From an uncultured Caulobacter sp. (lineage in GTDB: Bacteria > Pseudomonadota > Alphaproteobacteria > Caulobacterales > Caulobacteraceae), in the NCBI RefSeq assembly GCF_937900395.1, contig NZ_CALCDX010000130.1, forward strand, positions 1 through 8,240: a DNA stretch of 8,240 nt, in the 5' to 3' direction. The position numbers and the translations under genes were made by a program. Position 1 is the stretch's first letter. Every line of letters starts with the position of its first letter. Positions 1-7,470 of this stretch are shown here, piece after piece. The notes under the pieces were generated by a model. The model was given only the letters and a program-made list of their open reading frames with translations. It was not told the origin of the DNA and ran no database searches.

Positions 1-2
1 GC

Positions 3-557
3 GAGATGGCCGCCCTGGCCGCGACCAGTGGTAGAAGCTTCGTCGACGCCCCGGTCTCGGGCGGCCAGGCGGGCGCGGAGAACGGCCAGTTGACCATCAT
101 GGCTGGCGGCGACCTGGTGGCCTACGACCGTGTGCTGCCGGTGATCGAGGTCTACGCCAAGGCCGTCCGCCGCATGGGCGAGGTCGGCGCGGGCCAGCTG
201 ACCAAGATGTGCAACCAGATCGCCATCGCCGGCGTCGTCCAGGGCGTCGCCGAGGCGCTGCACTTCGCCAAACGGGCGGGTCTGCCGACCGACGATGTGC
301 TGGCGGCGATCTCCAAGGGCTCGGCCCAGTCGTGGCAGATGGAAAACCGCTGGGCGACCATGGCGCGCGGCGAGTTCGAGTTCGGTTTCGCCGTCGACTG
401 GATGCGCAAGGACCTGGGCATCGCGCTGGACGAAGCTCGCGCCAACGGCGCGACCCTGCCGGGCACGGCGCTGATCGACCAGTTCTACGCCGAGGTCCAG
501 GCCATGGGCGGCGCCCGCTGGGACACCTCCAGCCTGGTGGCGCGTCTAGAGAAGTAG
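3..557 (+). CDS. 3-hydroxyisobutyrate dehydrogenase-family NAD(P)-dependent oxidoreductase, 3' part
   Basis: The gene runs in from the left edge; its N-terminal Rossmann nucleotide-binding domain lies outside the window. About 184 C-terminal residues are present, against roughly 290-300 for a full family member. Seen: the substrate-binding motif DAPVSGGQAGAENGQL (bases ~42-95), the catalytic-lysine motif GxGxxxKxxxN as GAGQLTKMCNQ with the lysine codon at 204-206, and the all-helical C-terminal domain with the conserved lysine in WMRKDLGIALDEA (~400-440). Family members oxidise or reduce short beta-hydroxyacids, for example 3-hydroxyisobutyrate to methylmalonate semialdehyde or tartronate semialdehyde to glycerate, in the cytoplasm. 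The substrate cannot be decided from this half. The stop TAG at 555-557 is only 3 bp from the stop of convergent bioD, leaving no room for a terminator between them. Confidence 0.9.
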   Translation, partial: EMAALAATSGRSFVDAPVSGGQAGAENGQLTIMAGGDLVAYDRVLPVIEVYAKAVRRMGEVGAGQLTKMCNQIAIAGVVQGVAEALHFAKRAGLPTDDVLAAISKGSAQSWQMENRWATMARGEFEFGFAVDWMRKDLGIALDEARANGATLPGTALIDQFYAEVQAMGGARWDTSSLVARLEK

Positions 558-560
558 GCG

Positions 561-1217
561 CTAGCCCAGCAGGACGTCGGCCAGTTCGCCGGCGTCCCAG
601 GCGGCGCGCGATGCGACGACGATGGGCGTCTGGCGCTCGAACGCGCGCAGCATCTCGACCGTCTGGTCGAGGTCCGGCGCGTCGAGGCTTTCGCTGACGA
701 CGATCGCCGCCACGACCAGGTTCCGGGCGCGTACGACCTCCAGCGCAGTCAGCAGGTGGCTGGCCGTGCCCAGATAGCTGCCGGCGACCAGCAGGATAGG
801 CAGGCCGAGCGCCGCCATCAGCTCAAGGTTCGTCGCCTCGTCGGTCATCGGCGACATCACGCCGCCGGCGCCTTCGACCAAGGCGAGATCAACGTTGCGG
901 CCGTCCAGCCAGACTCGGCAATCGGCGACGAGGTCGTCCATCCGCAAGACGTCGCCCTCCAGCCGGGCGGCGAGGTTCGGCGCCAGCGGCGCGCGATAGC
1001 GGCGGGGAGATATCTCCGCCCACGCGTCGGGGCGACCCAAGGCCATGGCAAGGCGCGCAGGGTCGCTGGCCTCGGGCGCATCCGGATCGAACCCGCTGAC
1101 GACCGGCTTGAACGCATCGACGTTCAGACCGCGCTTGCGTGAGGCTTCCAGCAGCGCGCAGCCGACATGCGTCTTGCCAAGATCGGTGCCGGTCCCCGCG
1201 ACGAAGAAGGCTTTCAT
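561..1217 (-). CDS. bioD: ATP-dependent dethiobiotin synthetase BioD
   Basis: BioD closes the ureido ring of 7,8-diaminopelargonate with CO2 and ATP to give dethiobiotin, the penultimate step of biotin synthesis, in the cytoplasm. The product is 218 aa, close to the usual ~220-240. Seen: P-loop GTGTDLGKT at residues 8-16 (Lys15, Thr16), the FKPVVSG motif with Lys37, the EGAGGV motif at 115-120, and a hydrophobic strand LPILLVAGSYLGT at ~139-151; all are typical of BioD. The start ATG (1217-1215) sits inside an ATGA overlap with the bioF stop, which fixes the start and suggests translational coupling. Longer upstream reading in this frame lies inside bioF and has no homology. It is convergent with the dehydrogenase gene on its other side, with a 3-bp gap. 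Confidence 0.96.
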   Translation of the reverse strand: MKAFFVAGTGTDLGKTHVGCALLEASRKRGLNVDAFKPVVSGFDPDAPEASDPARLAMALGRPDAWAEISPRRYRAPLAPNLAARLEGDVLRMDDLVADCRVWLDGRNVDLALVEGAGGVMSPMTDEATNLELMAALGLPILLVAGSYLGTASHLLTALEVVRARNLVVAAIVVSESLDAPDLDQTVEMLRAFERQTPIVVASRAAWDAGELADVLLG

Positions 1218-2368
1218 GCGGAGGCTTCCCGCAGCGCGGCGATGGCGTCGGCCAGGCGGATTACGTCGGCGTCGTCGTGGGCGGCGTTGAAGGCGACGCG
1301 CAGCCGCGCCGTGCCCTCCGGCACCGTCGGCGGGCGGATCGCCACGACCAGAAAACCTTGCGCCTCCAGGGCGGCGGAGGCCGAGAGGGCGGCGTCGGCG
1401 GTTCCCAGCACGACCGGTACGATCGGGCTCTGCGCGTCCGGTAAGCCGAGGCGCTCGGTGAACAATCTCGCCTTGGCGAGAGGCTGAACGGTCAGCTCCG
1501 GCCGCGTCTCGATCAGGTCCAACGCCGTCAGGGCGGCTGCGGCGGAGGCCGGGGGCAGGCCAGTGGCGTAGACCAGGGTGCGGGCGCGAGTCTTCAGCAG
1601 GTCGACCACCGCCTGCGAGCCGCAGAGATAACCGCCGTACGAGCCCAGGGCCTTCGACAGGGTGCCCATCTGCAGCGGAATCTCGGCGTCGGGGAACAAG
1701 GCGGCCGAGCCACGGCCTTCCGCCAGCACCCCGACGCCATGCGCGTCGTCGCTGAGCAGCCAGGCGTCGTGGCGCGCGCACACCTCGGAAAGCTGATCCA
1801 ATGGCGCGATGTCCCCGTCCATCGAGAACACGCCGTCAGTCGCCACAAGAGCGTGGCGGGCGAGGGGGCGCTCGGCCTGCAGCAGGCGCTCCAGGTCGGC
1901 GACGTCGTTGTGGGCGAACTTGACGATCTTGGCGCCCGACAACTGCGCGCCGGCCCAGATGCAGGCGTGGGCCAGGGCGTCGACCAGCACGACGTCACCG
2001 GACCCGACCAGCGTGGGGATCACGCCGGTGTTGGCCAGATAGCCCGAGCCGAAAACGCAGGCCGCCTCGGTCCCTTTCAGTCGCGCCAAGCGCTTCTCAA
2101 GGTCGCCGAGCAGCGGATGGTCGCCGGTCACTAGGCGCGAGGCCGCCGCGCCCGCGCCGTAGTTCAGCGCCGCCTCGGCCGCCGCCGCGCGCACCTGCGG
2201 ATGCTGTGACAGGCCCAGATAGTCGTTGCAGGAGAACGAAATCAGCCTACGGCCGTCGCGTTCGACCACGGCGCCGTCGTGGCGGCGGGTCGGCTTCAGC
2301 CAGCGCCGCAGGCTCTTGGCTCCCAGGGCCGCCAGCTTGCCGCCGGCGAAGGCGTCGAGGCTTTGCAT
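1214..2368 (-). CDS. bioF: 8-amino-7-oxononanoate synthase BioF (KAPA synthase)
   Basis: BioF is a PLP-dependent alpha-oxoamine synthase that condenses L-alanine with a pimeloyl thioester to give 8-amino-7-oxononanoate (KAPA), the first dedicated step of biotin ring assembly. The product is 384 aa, normal for the family. Seen: N-terminal SCNDYLGLSQHP (~46-57), SRLVTGDHPLLGDLE (~78-91), FGSGYLANTGVIPTLVG (~106-122), DDAHGVGV with Asp207 and His210, and the PLP-lysine motif TLSKALGSYGGY with Lys239. These line up with E. coli Asp204, His207 and Lys236. The ATG at 2368-2366 is preceded by a GGGAAA Shine-Dalgarno-like stretch; earlier in-frame starts run into the bioA side and are unlikely. It overlaps bioD by 4 bp and is divergent from bioA. 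Confidence 0.96.
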   Translation of the reverse strand: MQSLDAFAGGKLAALGAKSLRRWLKPTRRHDGAVVERDGRRLISFSCNDYLGLSQHPQVRAAAAEAALNYGAGAAASRLVTGDHPLLGDLEKRLARLKGTEAACVFGSGYLANTGVIPTLVGSGDVVLVDALAHACIWAGAQLSGAKIVKFAHNDVADLERLLQAERPLARHALVATDGVFSMDGDIAPLDQLSEVCARHDAWLLSDDAHGVGVLAEGRGSAALFPDAEIPLQMGTLSKALGSYGGYLCGSQAVVDLLKTRARTLVYATGLPPASAAAALTALDLIETRPELTVQPLAKARLFTERLGLPDAQSPIVPVVLGTADAALSASAALEAQGFLVVAIRPPTVPEGTARLRVAFNAAHDDADVIRLADAIAALREASA

Positions 2369-2440
2369 GTCGTTTCCCGTTTGCCGTGGCTGGTGGGCGG
2401 GAATAGGCAAGGCGCCCCGAGTCCGCAAACGGAAACCGTC
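2369..2440. promoter_or_regulatory. Divergent bioF/bioA intergenic region with inverted leader repeats
   Basis: This 72-bp gap must hold the start signals of both bioFD (minus) and bioA (plus). The 8-mer CCGTTTGC at 2377-2384 recurs inverted as GCAAACGG at 2425-2432. Extended, the two start-proximal leaders are near copies: GCAAACGGGAAACGACATG reading into bioF and GCAAACGGAAACCGTCATG reading into bioA, so each carries a GGGAAA or GGAAA ribosome-binding-like stretch at a similar distance from its ATG. The arms are 40 bp apart, so a shared operator or paired leader elements seem likelier than a simple hairpin. I see neither a BirA-type operator nor a BioR-type TTATMKATAA palindrome. The regulatory role is inference. 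Confidence 0.4.
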
Positions 2441-3703
2441 ATGACCGATCCCGACTGGCTCACCGCCGGCGCCCCCCACGTCTGGCGGCCCTATTGCCAG
2501 ATGAAGACGGCCCGGCCGCCGCTGCCGGTCGTGGCGACGCGCGGTTCCCGGCTGGTCCTGGCGGATGGTCGCGAACTGGTCGACGGCTTGGCTTCATGGT
2601 GGACGGCCTGCCACGGTTACAACCCCCCGCACATCGCCGCCGCCCTGCGCGACCAGATCGAGCGGATGCCGCACGTGATGTTCGGCGGCCTTGCGCATGA
2701 GCCGGCCTATCGGCTGGCCGAGCGTCTGGCGCGGATGCTGCCGGGAGACCTAAACCACGTCTTCTTCGCCGAGAGTGGCTCGGTCTCGGTCGAGATCGCC
2801 ATGAAGATGTCGCTGCAGTTCCACATCAATCGGGGCGTGGCGGGACGCACGAAATTCCTGGCCTTCCGGGGCGGCTATCACGGCGACACCCTGGCGACGA
2901 TGACGGTCTGCGACCCCGAGGAGGGGATGCACAGCCTGTTCGCGGGCGTCATGCCGGCCCAGGTCATCGCCGACCTGCCGTGCGACGCCGACAGCGAGGC
3001 GGCGCTGGATGCGCTGCTCGCCGAGCGCGGCGGCGAGATCGCGGCGATCCTGATCGAGCCTCTGGTGCAGGGCGCCGGCGGCATGTTGCTGCATCCGCCA
3101 GAGGTTCTGAGGACCTTGCGCCGGCTCGCCGACAAGCACGGCGTCCTGCTGATCTTCGACGAGATTTTCACCGGCTTTGGCCGTACCGGAACCCTGTTCG
3201 CCATGCAGGCGGCGGGCGTCGAACCCGACATCGTCACCCTGTCCAAGGCCCTGACCGGCGGCACGCTGCCGCTGTCGGCCGCTGTCGCCGCGCGCAAGAT
3301 CTTCGAAGCCTTCTGGTCGGACGACGCCAGCGCGGCGCTGATGCACGGGCCGACCTACATGGCCAATCCGCTGGCCTGCGCCGCCGCCAACGCCTCGCTG
3401 GACCTGTTCGAGGACGGCGCCTGGGCGGCGGATGTCGCGCGGGTCGGCGCCGCGCTCGCCGAGGGTCTTGAACCGTGCCGGACCGGGCGGGGTGTCGTCG
3501 ACGTCCGGATCTTAGGCGCGATCGGCGTGGTGGAGTTCGATGCGCCCTTGGCCGTCGGCGATCTCTGCGCGCGCTTCGCCGAGCTGGGGGCCTGGATCCG
3601 GCCGATGGGCAAGGTCATCTACCTGACGCCGGCCTTCACGACGCCGGACGCGGACCTCGCCCTGCTGACATCCGCCGTCCGTAAGGTGGTCGGCGTCGCC
3701 TGA
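2441..3703 (+). CDS. bioA: Adenosylmethionine-8-amino-7-oxononanoate aminotransferase BioA (DAPA synthase)
   Basis: BioA transfers the amino group of S-adenosylmethionine to KAPA, making 7,8-diaminopelargonate, the substrate of BioD. The product is 420 aa, typical of class III PLP aminotransferases of this type. Seen: WRPYCQMK near the N-terminus, GLASWWTACHGYN with the substrate-pocket tryptophans (53/54), GGYHGDT with Tyr146, IFDEIFTGFGRTG with the PLP-anchoring Asp240, SKALTGGTLPLSA with the Schiff-base Lys269, HGPTYMANPLACAAANASL, and WIRPMGKVIYL with Arg387. This set separates BioA from generic omega-aminotransferases. The ATG at 2441 is chosen because it precedes the first conserved residues and follows GGAAA; upstream in-frame codons lie inside bioF. 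It is divergent from bioF and followed after 43 bp by a transporter gene. Confidence 0.96.
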   Translation: MTDPDWLTAGAPHVWRPYCQMKTARPPLPVVATRGSRLVLADGRELVDGLASWWTACHGYNPPHIAAALRDQIERMPHVMFGGLAHEPAYRLAERLARMLPGDLNHVFFAESGSVSVEIAMKMSLQFHINRGVAGRTKFLAFRGGYHGDTLATMTVCDPEEGMHSLFAGVMPAQVIADLPCDADSEAALDALLAERGGEIAAILIEPLVQGAGGMLLHPPEVLRTLRRLADKHGVLLIFDEIFTGFGRTGTLFAMQAAGVEPDIVTLSKALTGGTLPLSAAVAARKIFEAFWSDDASAALMHGPTYMANPLACAAANASLDLFEDGAWAADVARVGAALAEGLEPCRTGRGVVDVRILGAIGVVEFDAPLAVGDLCARFAELGAWIRPMGKVIYLTPAFTTPDADLALLTSAVRKVVGVA

Positions 3704-3712
3704 GCCGCGATT

Positions 3713-3730
3713 GACCCGCAGCGGCGGGTC
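3713..3730 (+). terminator. Short GC hairpin between bioA and the transporter gene
   Basis: GACCCGC (3713-3719) pairs perfectly with GCGGGTC (3724-3730) across a 4-base loop AGCG, 10 bp after the bioA stop and 16 bp before the transporter ATG. No T-run follows, so it is not a canonical intrinsic terminator; it could attenuate, stabilise the upstream message or be incidental in GC-rich DNA. Confidence 0.35.
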
Positions 3731-3746
3731 TGGTCCAAGCGGGGCC

Positions 3747-4652
3747 ATGTCCGCCAAGTCCTCTCCCCTGACCGGCCTGGAATACCTCGCCATCCTGGCG
3801 ATCATCCTGACCTGGGGGATCAACAACGCCGCCGCCAAGGTGGCGACGCTGTACCTGCCGCCGATGCTGATGGGCGGCCTGCGCTTCCTGGTGGCGCTGG
3901 CTTTCCTGTTTCCGTTCATTCGGCCGCCGTTCCCTGAGCCGCGCAAGGTGCTGGCGATCGTTCTGCTGACCGGACCGATCCATTTCGGGATCATCTACGT
4001 CGCCTTCAGCATGGCCAAGGCGCTGAGCCCGCTGGTCGTGGCTAGCCAGCTGTGGATCCCGTTCACCGCCATCTTCGCCTGGCGGATGCTGGGCGAGAGC
4101 ATGCGGCCGCCGGCGGTCATCGGCCTGGTGATCGCCTTCGTGGGCGTGGCCTGGATGAGCCTTGATCCGCATGGGGCGGGCGACTTGCCGGCCTTGGCGC
4201 TGATCGTTTTCGCGGGGGCCTGCTGGGCCGTGGCCACGGTGCTGGTGCGCAAGACGCCCGGCATCAAGCCGCTGAAGATGCAAGGCGTGACCGCCTTGGT
4301 CGCAGCGCCAGTGCTGCTGACCATGTCGTTCGTCTTCGAGACGGGGCAGGTCGAGCACATCAAGGCCGCGCCGCCTATCGCCTGGGCGGCGGTGCTATTC
4401 GCCGCCGTGGTCTCGACGGTTGGGGCCAGCGCCTTGCTGTTCTGGCTGGTGCAGCGACGCGAGGCCGGGCGCGTGACGCCCTACTTCCTGCTGACGCCGC
4501 TGGTCTCGTGCACCATCGGCATCCTGTTCTTGGGCGACAAGCTCACGCCGCAGCTGCTGATCGGCGGCGGCGCGACCATGGTCGGCGTCGCCTTGGTCGC
4601 GATGACCGAAAAGCGGATCAAGCCGGAAGAGGCGCTGGCCGAAGCCGCCTAG
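3747..4652 (+). CDS. DMT-superfamily (EamA) membrane transporter
   Basis: The product is a 301-aa, strongly hydrophobic inner-membrane protein with about ten predicted transmembrane helices in two EamA repeats (roughly residues 13-140 and 148-285), the drug/metabolite transporter layout. Family-type signatures are TWGINNAAAK in the first helix and, at the end of the second repeat, LLTPLVSCTIGILFLGDKL followed by an IGGGATMVGVALV helix. Lys-rich and acidic residues at the C-terminus (EKRIKPEEALAEAA) fit a cytoplasmic tail. The ATG at 3747 is preferred over a TTG at 3711 because it lies just before the first helix and follows GCGGGG; the extra residues would read through the hairpin. The substrate is unknown. 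Its position 43 bp after bioA allows co-transcription with bioA, but a biotin-related role is only a guess. Its TAG stop shares CTAG with the convergent lipoprotein gene. Confidence 0.88.
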   Translation: MSAKSSPLTGLEYLAILAIILTWGINNAAAKVATLYLPPMLMGGLRFLVALAFLFPFIRPPFPEPRKVLAIVLLTGPIHFGIIYVAFSMAKALSPLVVASQLWIPFTAIFAWRMLGESMRPPAVIGLVIAFVGVAWMSLDPHGAGDLPALALIVFAGACWAVATVLVRKTPGIKPLKMQGVTALVAAPVLLTMSFVFETGQVEHIKAAPPIAWAAVLFAAVVSTVGASALLFWLVQRREAGRVTPYFLLTPLVSCTIGILFLGDKLTPQLLIGGGATMVGVALVAMTEKRIKPEEALAEAA

Positions 4653-5173
4653 CCCTTCGGCGGCGGGCAGCGATCGGCGGCCTCGCGGCGGAGCAGGGCG
4701 GGCGTGGCCTTGAGCTCGGCCTGGTCGCCGCCATAGGTCCCGGTGGTGATCTCGCCCTTGACCGCCAAGGGCTCGCCCGTCCGGGCGCGCACCAGGAACA
4801 GGCCCGCGATGTCTTGCATGTCGTCGAGGCTGACATAGGCCGCGCCGACCGTGGCCTGGCCCTTCAGTTCGGTGACGCCTTCTCCCGCGCCGGTGGCGTT
4901 GATCGTCCAGCCGGGCGGCACGTGGCAGACGGCCAGAACGTCGAGGCCGGAGACCTCAAGGTCGAAGGCCTGCAGGTTCTGGTTGGAATTGGCCGGCCGC
5001 CAGGCGAGGGAGACCAACTCGGTCGGCGGCGTTGTGGCTTGCGGGGGTGCTGTAGGCGCGGCCTGAGATGGCGGTGGGGGCGGGGCTTCGGCCTTGCGAT
5101 CGCCCTTGGAGCCGTCGCAGGCCGCTGCCGCGGCCAGCAGCAGAGCGAGAGTCGAAAATCGCCAGATACGCAT
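4649..5173 (-). CDS. Putative lipoprotein of unknown function
   Basis: The product is a 174-aa protein I cannot assign to a family. Seen: basic N-terminus MRIWR, a Leu/Ala-rich hydrophobic core, and a lipobox-like end AAAAC with Cys19 as the probable lipidated residue (Asp at +2). A low-complexity Pro/Ala/Thr linker follows at ~28-51, then a compact domain (~52-174) with two cysteines, Cys83 in VCHVPPGW and Cys169 in DRCPPP, which could form a disulfide. This layout suggests an envelope protein exposed to the periplasm. The lipobox lacks the usual Leu at -3, so lipidation is likely but not certain; a simple signal peptide is the alternative. The ATG at 5173 lies 6 bp beyond a perfect hairpin, 43 bp downstream of the sodC stop on the same strand, so the two may share a transcript. 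It is convergent with, and 4 bp overlapping, the transporter gene. Confidence 0.8.
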   Translation of the reverse strand: MRIWRFSTLALLLAAAAACDGSKGDRKAEAPPPPPSQAAPTAPPQATTPPTELVSLAWRPANSNQNLQAFDLEVSGLDVLAVCHVPPGWTINATGAGEGVTELKGQATVGAAYVSLDDMQDIAGLFLVRARTGEPLAVKGEITTGTYGGDQAELKATPALLRREAADRCPPPKG

Positions 5174-5179
5174 AGGGTG

Positions 5180-5207
5180 TCCCGCCGAGGGGTGAGTCTC
5201 GGCGGGA
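5180..5207 (-). terminator. Perfect 10-bp hairpin between sodC and the lipoprotein gene
   Basis: TCCCGCCGAG (5180-5189) is the exact reverse complement of CTCGGCGGGA (5198-5207), with an 8-base loop. On the minus strand it begins 9 bp after the sodC stop and ends 6 bp before the lipoprotein ATG. There is no T-run, so classical intrinsic termination is doubtful. The promoter-distal arm contains GGCGGGA, the best Shine-Dalgarno candidate for the lipoprotein gene, so the stem would mask it. Either transcription attenuation or translational control is possible; the structure is seen, the function is inferred. Confidence 0.5.
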
Positions 5208-5216
5208 GCTAAGCGA

Positions 5217-5741
5217 CTACTTGATCACGCCGCAAGCCGCGCGCGCGCCGGCGCCGCCGATCGGCTGGCTCTTGTGGTCGTCCGGGTTGGCGTGGACGAC
5301 GATGGCCGAGCCGTCGGCGTCCAGCAGGGCGGGCCGGCCGCCGGCGCCCTTCAGCGAGACGAGCGTCGAATAGACTTCGGCCGTGGCGGAGCCGTCGGCG
5401 CTCGCGAAGATGTTCGGCAGGTCGCCGTTGTCGTTGGCGTCGGGGTTCAGCAGGCCGTGGACCGTCGTGGCGGCCGTGTGGACGTGGGCTCCGGCGGACT
5501 TGAAGTCGGGCGTGCCGCAGTCGCCCTTCTCGTGAAAATGGACCGCGTGCCAGCCGGGCGTCAGGCCCTTCAGTTCCAGCTTCAGCAGGACGCCGCGCGG
5601 AGCCTCGGTGAGGGTGACGACGCCCAAGTCCTTGCCGTCGCCGCCCTTTACCTGGGCGGTCGCGGCGGTCTGGGCCAGGGCCGGCGCGGCGGTGATCAGG
5701 GCGGCGAGGCCCAGGGTCGTCGCGAGGGTGAGGCTGCGCAT
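5217..5741 (-). CDS. sodC: Periplasmic Cu/Zn superoxide dismutase SodC
   Basis: SodC dismutes superoxide to oxygen and hydrogen peroxide in the periplasm. The product is 174 aa with a Sec signal peptide (hydrophobic core to ~20, AxA site ALA|Q after residue 23). Seen, using bovine numbering for the equivalents: copper histidines His68 and His70 in VHFHEKGDC (H44/H46), bridging His86 (H61), zinc His95 in TVHGLLNP (H69), zinc Asp107 in GDLPN (D81), copper His150 in IVVHANPDDH, and the active-site Arg167 in GAGARAAC (R143). Cys75 and Cys170 give the usual disulfide. The position of zinc ligand H78 is occupied by Asp104 (codon 5432-5430) within DANDNGDLPN, an unusual feature. The ATG at 5741 follows AGAAGGAAA. 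It is divergent from gyrA and upstream of the lipoprotein gene. Confidence 0.95.
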   Translation of the reverse strand: MRSLTLATTLGLAALITAAPALAQTAATAQVKGGDGKDLGVVTLTEAPRGVLLKLELKGLTPGWHAVHFHEKGDCGTPDFKSAGAHVHTAATTVHGLLNPDANDNGDLPNIFASADGSATAEVYSTLVSLKGAGGRPALLDADGSAIVVHANPDDHKSQPIGGAGARAACGVIK

Positions 5742-5866
5742 GACGGGGTTTCCTTCTGAACTAGCGGGGACTGGGGGCGAAGCGGCCGTAAAGGTGGCGT
5801 CCGCCCCGTCGGAATGCTAACAGTTTCCGACAGTTCCGTGTCCGATTCTGACGGCGAAAAATTCCC
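5742..5866. promoter_or_regulatory. Divergent sodC/gyrA intergenic region
   Basis: This 125-bp gap must carry promoters for both genes. Towards gyrA, GCTAACAG at 5816-5823 weakly resembles the Caulobacter housekeeping -10 consensus GCTANAWC, but I find no matching TTGAC-type -35. A near-tandem repeat, CAGTTTCCGA then CAGTTCCG, lies at 5821-5838. Towards sodC, an AAGGA ribosome-binding sequence is read on the minus strand at 5755-5751. Promoter positions are guesses. Confidence 0.3.
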
Positions 5867-7111
<1,245 letters not shown>

Positions 7112-7117
<6 letters not shown>

Positions 7118-7272
7118 TCGCGCATCCGGCCGCCAGGCCTGAACCGCATCACGCAAAGGCGGGTACTCCCTGAATGTGTCGGGGAAGGGGACGCTGACAT
7201 ACACGGCATCCTTGCGCGTACAGACGCGAATTTGCGAATTGGCACGTTTGGCAAAATCGACATAGCCGGGCA
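7112..7272 (-). pseudogene. Unidentified coding fragment, lower GC than its surroundings
   Basis: The minus strand reads a protein-like stretch of about 50 residues containing PGYVDFAKRANSQIRVC, then KDAVYVSVPFPDTFREYPP and LRDAVQAWRPDARL. Codon use differs from the Caulobacter-like genes (AAA, CGT, AAT, CAA, ATT, TTA appear), so this is likely real coding sequence from another genome. No start can be trusted, since the piece runs into the next segment near 7262-7275, where GCCGGGC is repeated at 7265-7271 and 7276-7282. I do not recognise the family. Confidence 0.45.
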
Positions 7273-7297
7273 AGTGCCGGGCCTGCGCGACGGCGAC

Positions 7298-7402
7298 CTG
7301 CAGCGCACGGCCGTGGAGGCCTACCCGCGGCTGCTGGCGGACGTACCTGCGCAGGAACTGGATCAGCTCTACACGCCGACGGCCAGCGAGCGGGCGTTCG
7401 TC
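7298..7402 (+). pseudogene. Tn3-family transposase N-terminal fragment (DUF4158-like)
   Basis: The plus frame reads LQRTAVEAYPRL, then AQELDQLYTPTASERAFV. This resembles the N-terminus of Tn3-family TnpA proteins that begin with ERTAYPRF and continue with an ExxELYTPTxEELAFV-type segment. Only about 35 residues are present, and there are no terminal inverted repeats, resolvase or catalytic region, so this is not a working element. The match is from memory and contains an apparent 3-residue insertion, so other assignments are possible. Confidence 0.45.
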
Positions 7403-7470
7403 AACGATCCGGTCGGGGTGTATGTACCGGCTGAAGGGTCGTATATCTCCGCCGACCCGAGAACCACGTC
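7387..7470 (-). pseudogene. Kelch-repeat fragment
   Basis: The minus strand reads one kelch-type blade: VLGSAEIYDPSAGTYTPTGS followed by LTNARS. The consensus in bacterial kelch-motif proteins is an ASAEIYDPATGTFTxTGSMTTARS-like unit, so the match is close over about 26 residues. Such repeats form beta-propellers in secreted or surface proteins. After NARS the frame departs from the consensus and ends in a stop at 7369-7371. It overlaps the Tn3-like reading on the other strand at ~7387-7402, so the join between the two pieces lies there. Confidence 0.6.

Noticed and set aside
1218..1781. N-terminal extension of the bioD frame
   Set aside because: It is the shadow of bioF in another frame. 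MKAFFVAGTGTDLGKT is the expected BioD N-terminus, and the ATGA coupling fixes the start.
2279..2440. N-terminal extension of bioA by 54 codons
   Set aside because: The extension overlaps the 5' end of bioF antisense and has no BioA homology; the ATG at 2441 gives a family-normal N-terminus.
5758..5765. GCTAGTTC on the minus strand as a -10 element for sodC
   Set aside because: It lies only 16 bp before the ATG, so transcription would start within or after the AAGGA ribosome-binding site; no matching -35 was found.
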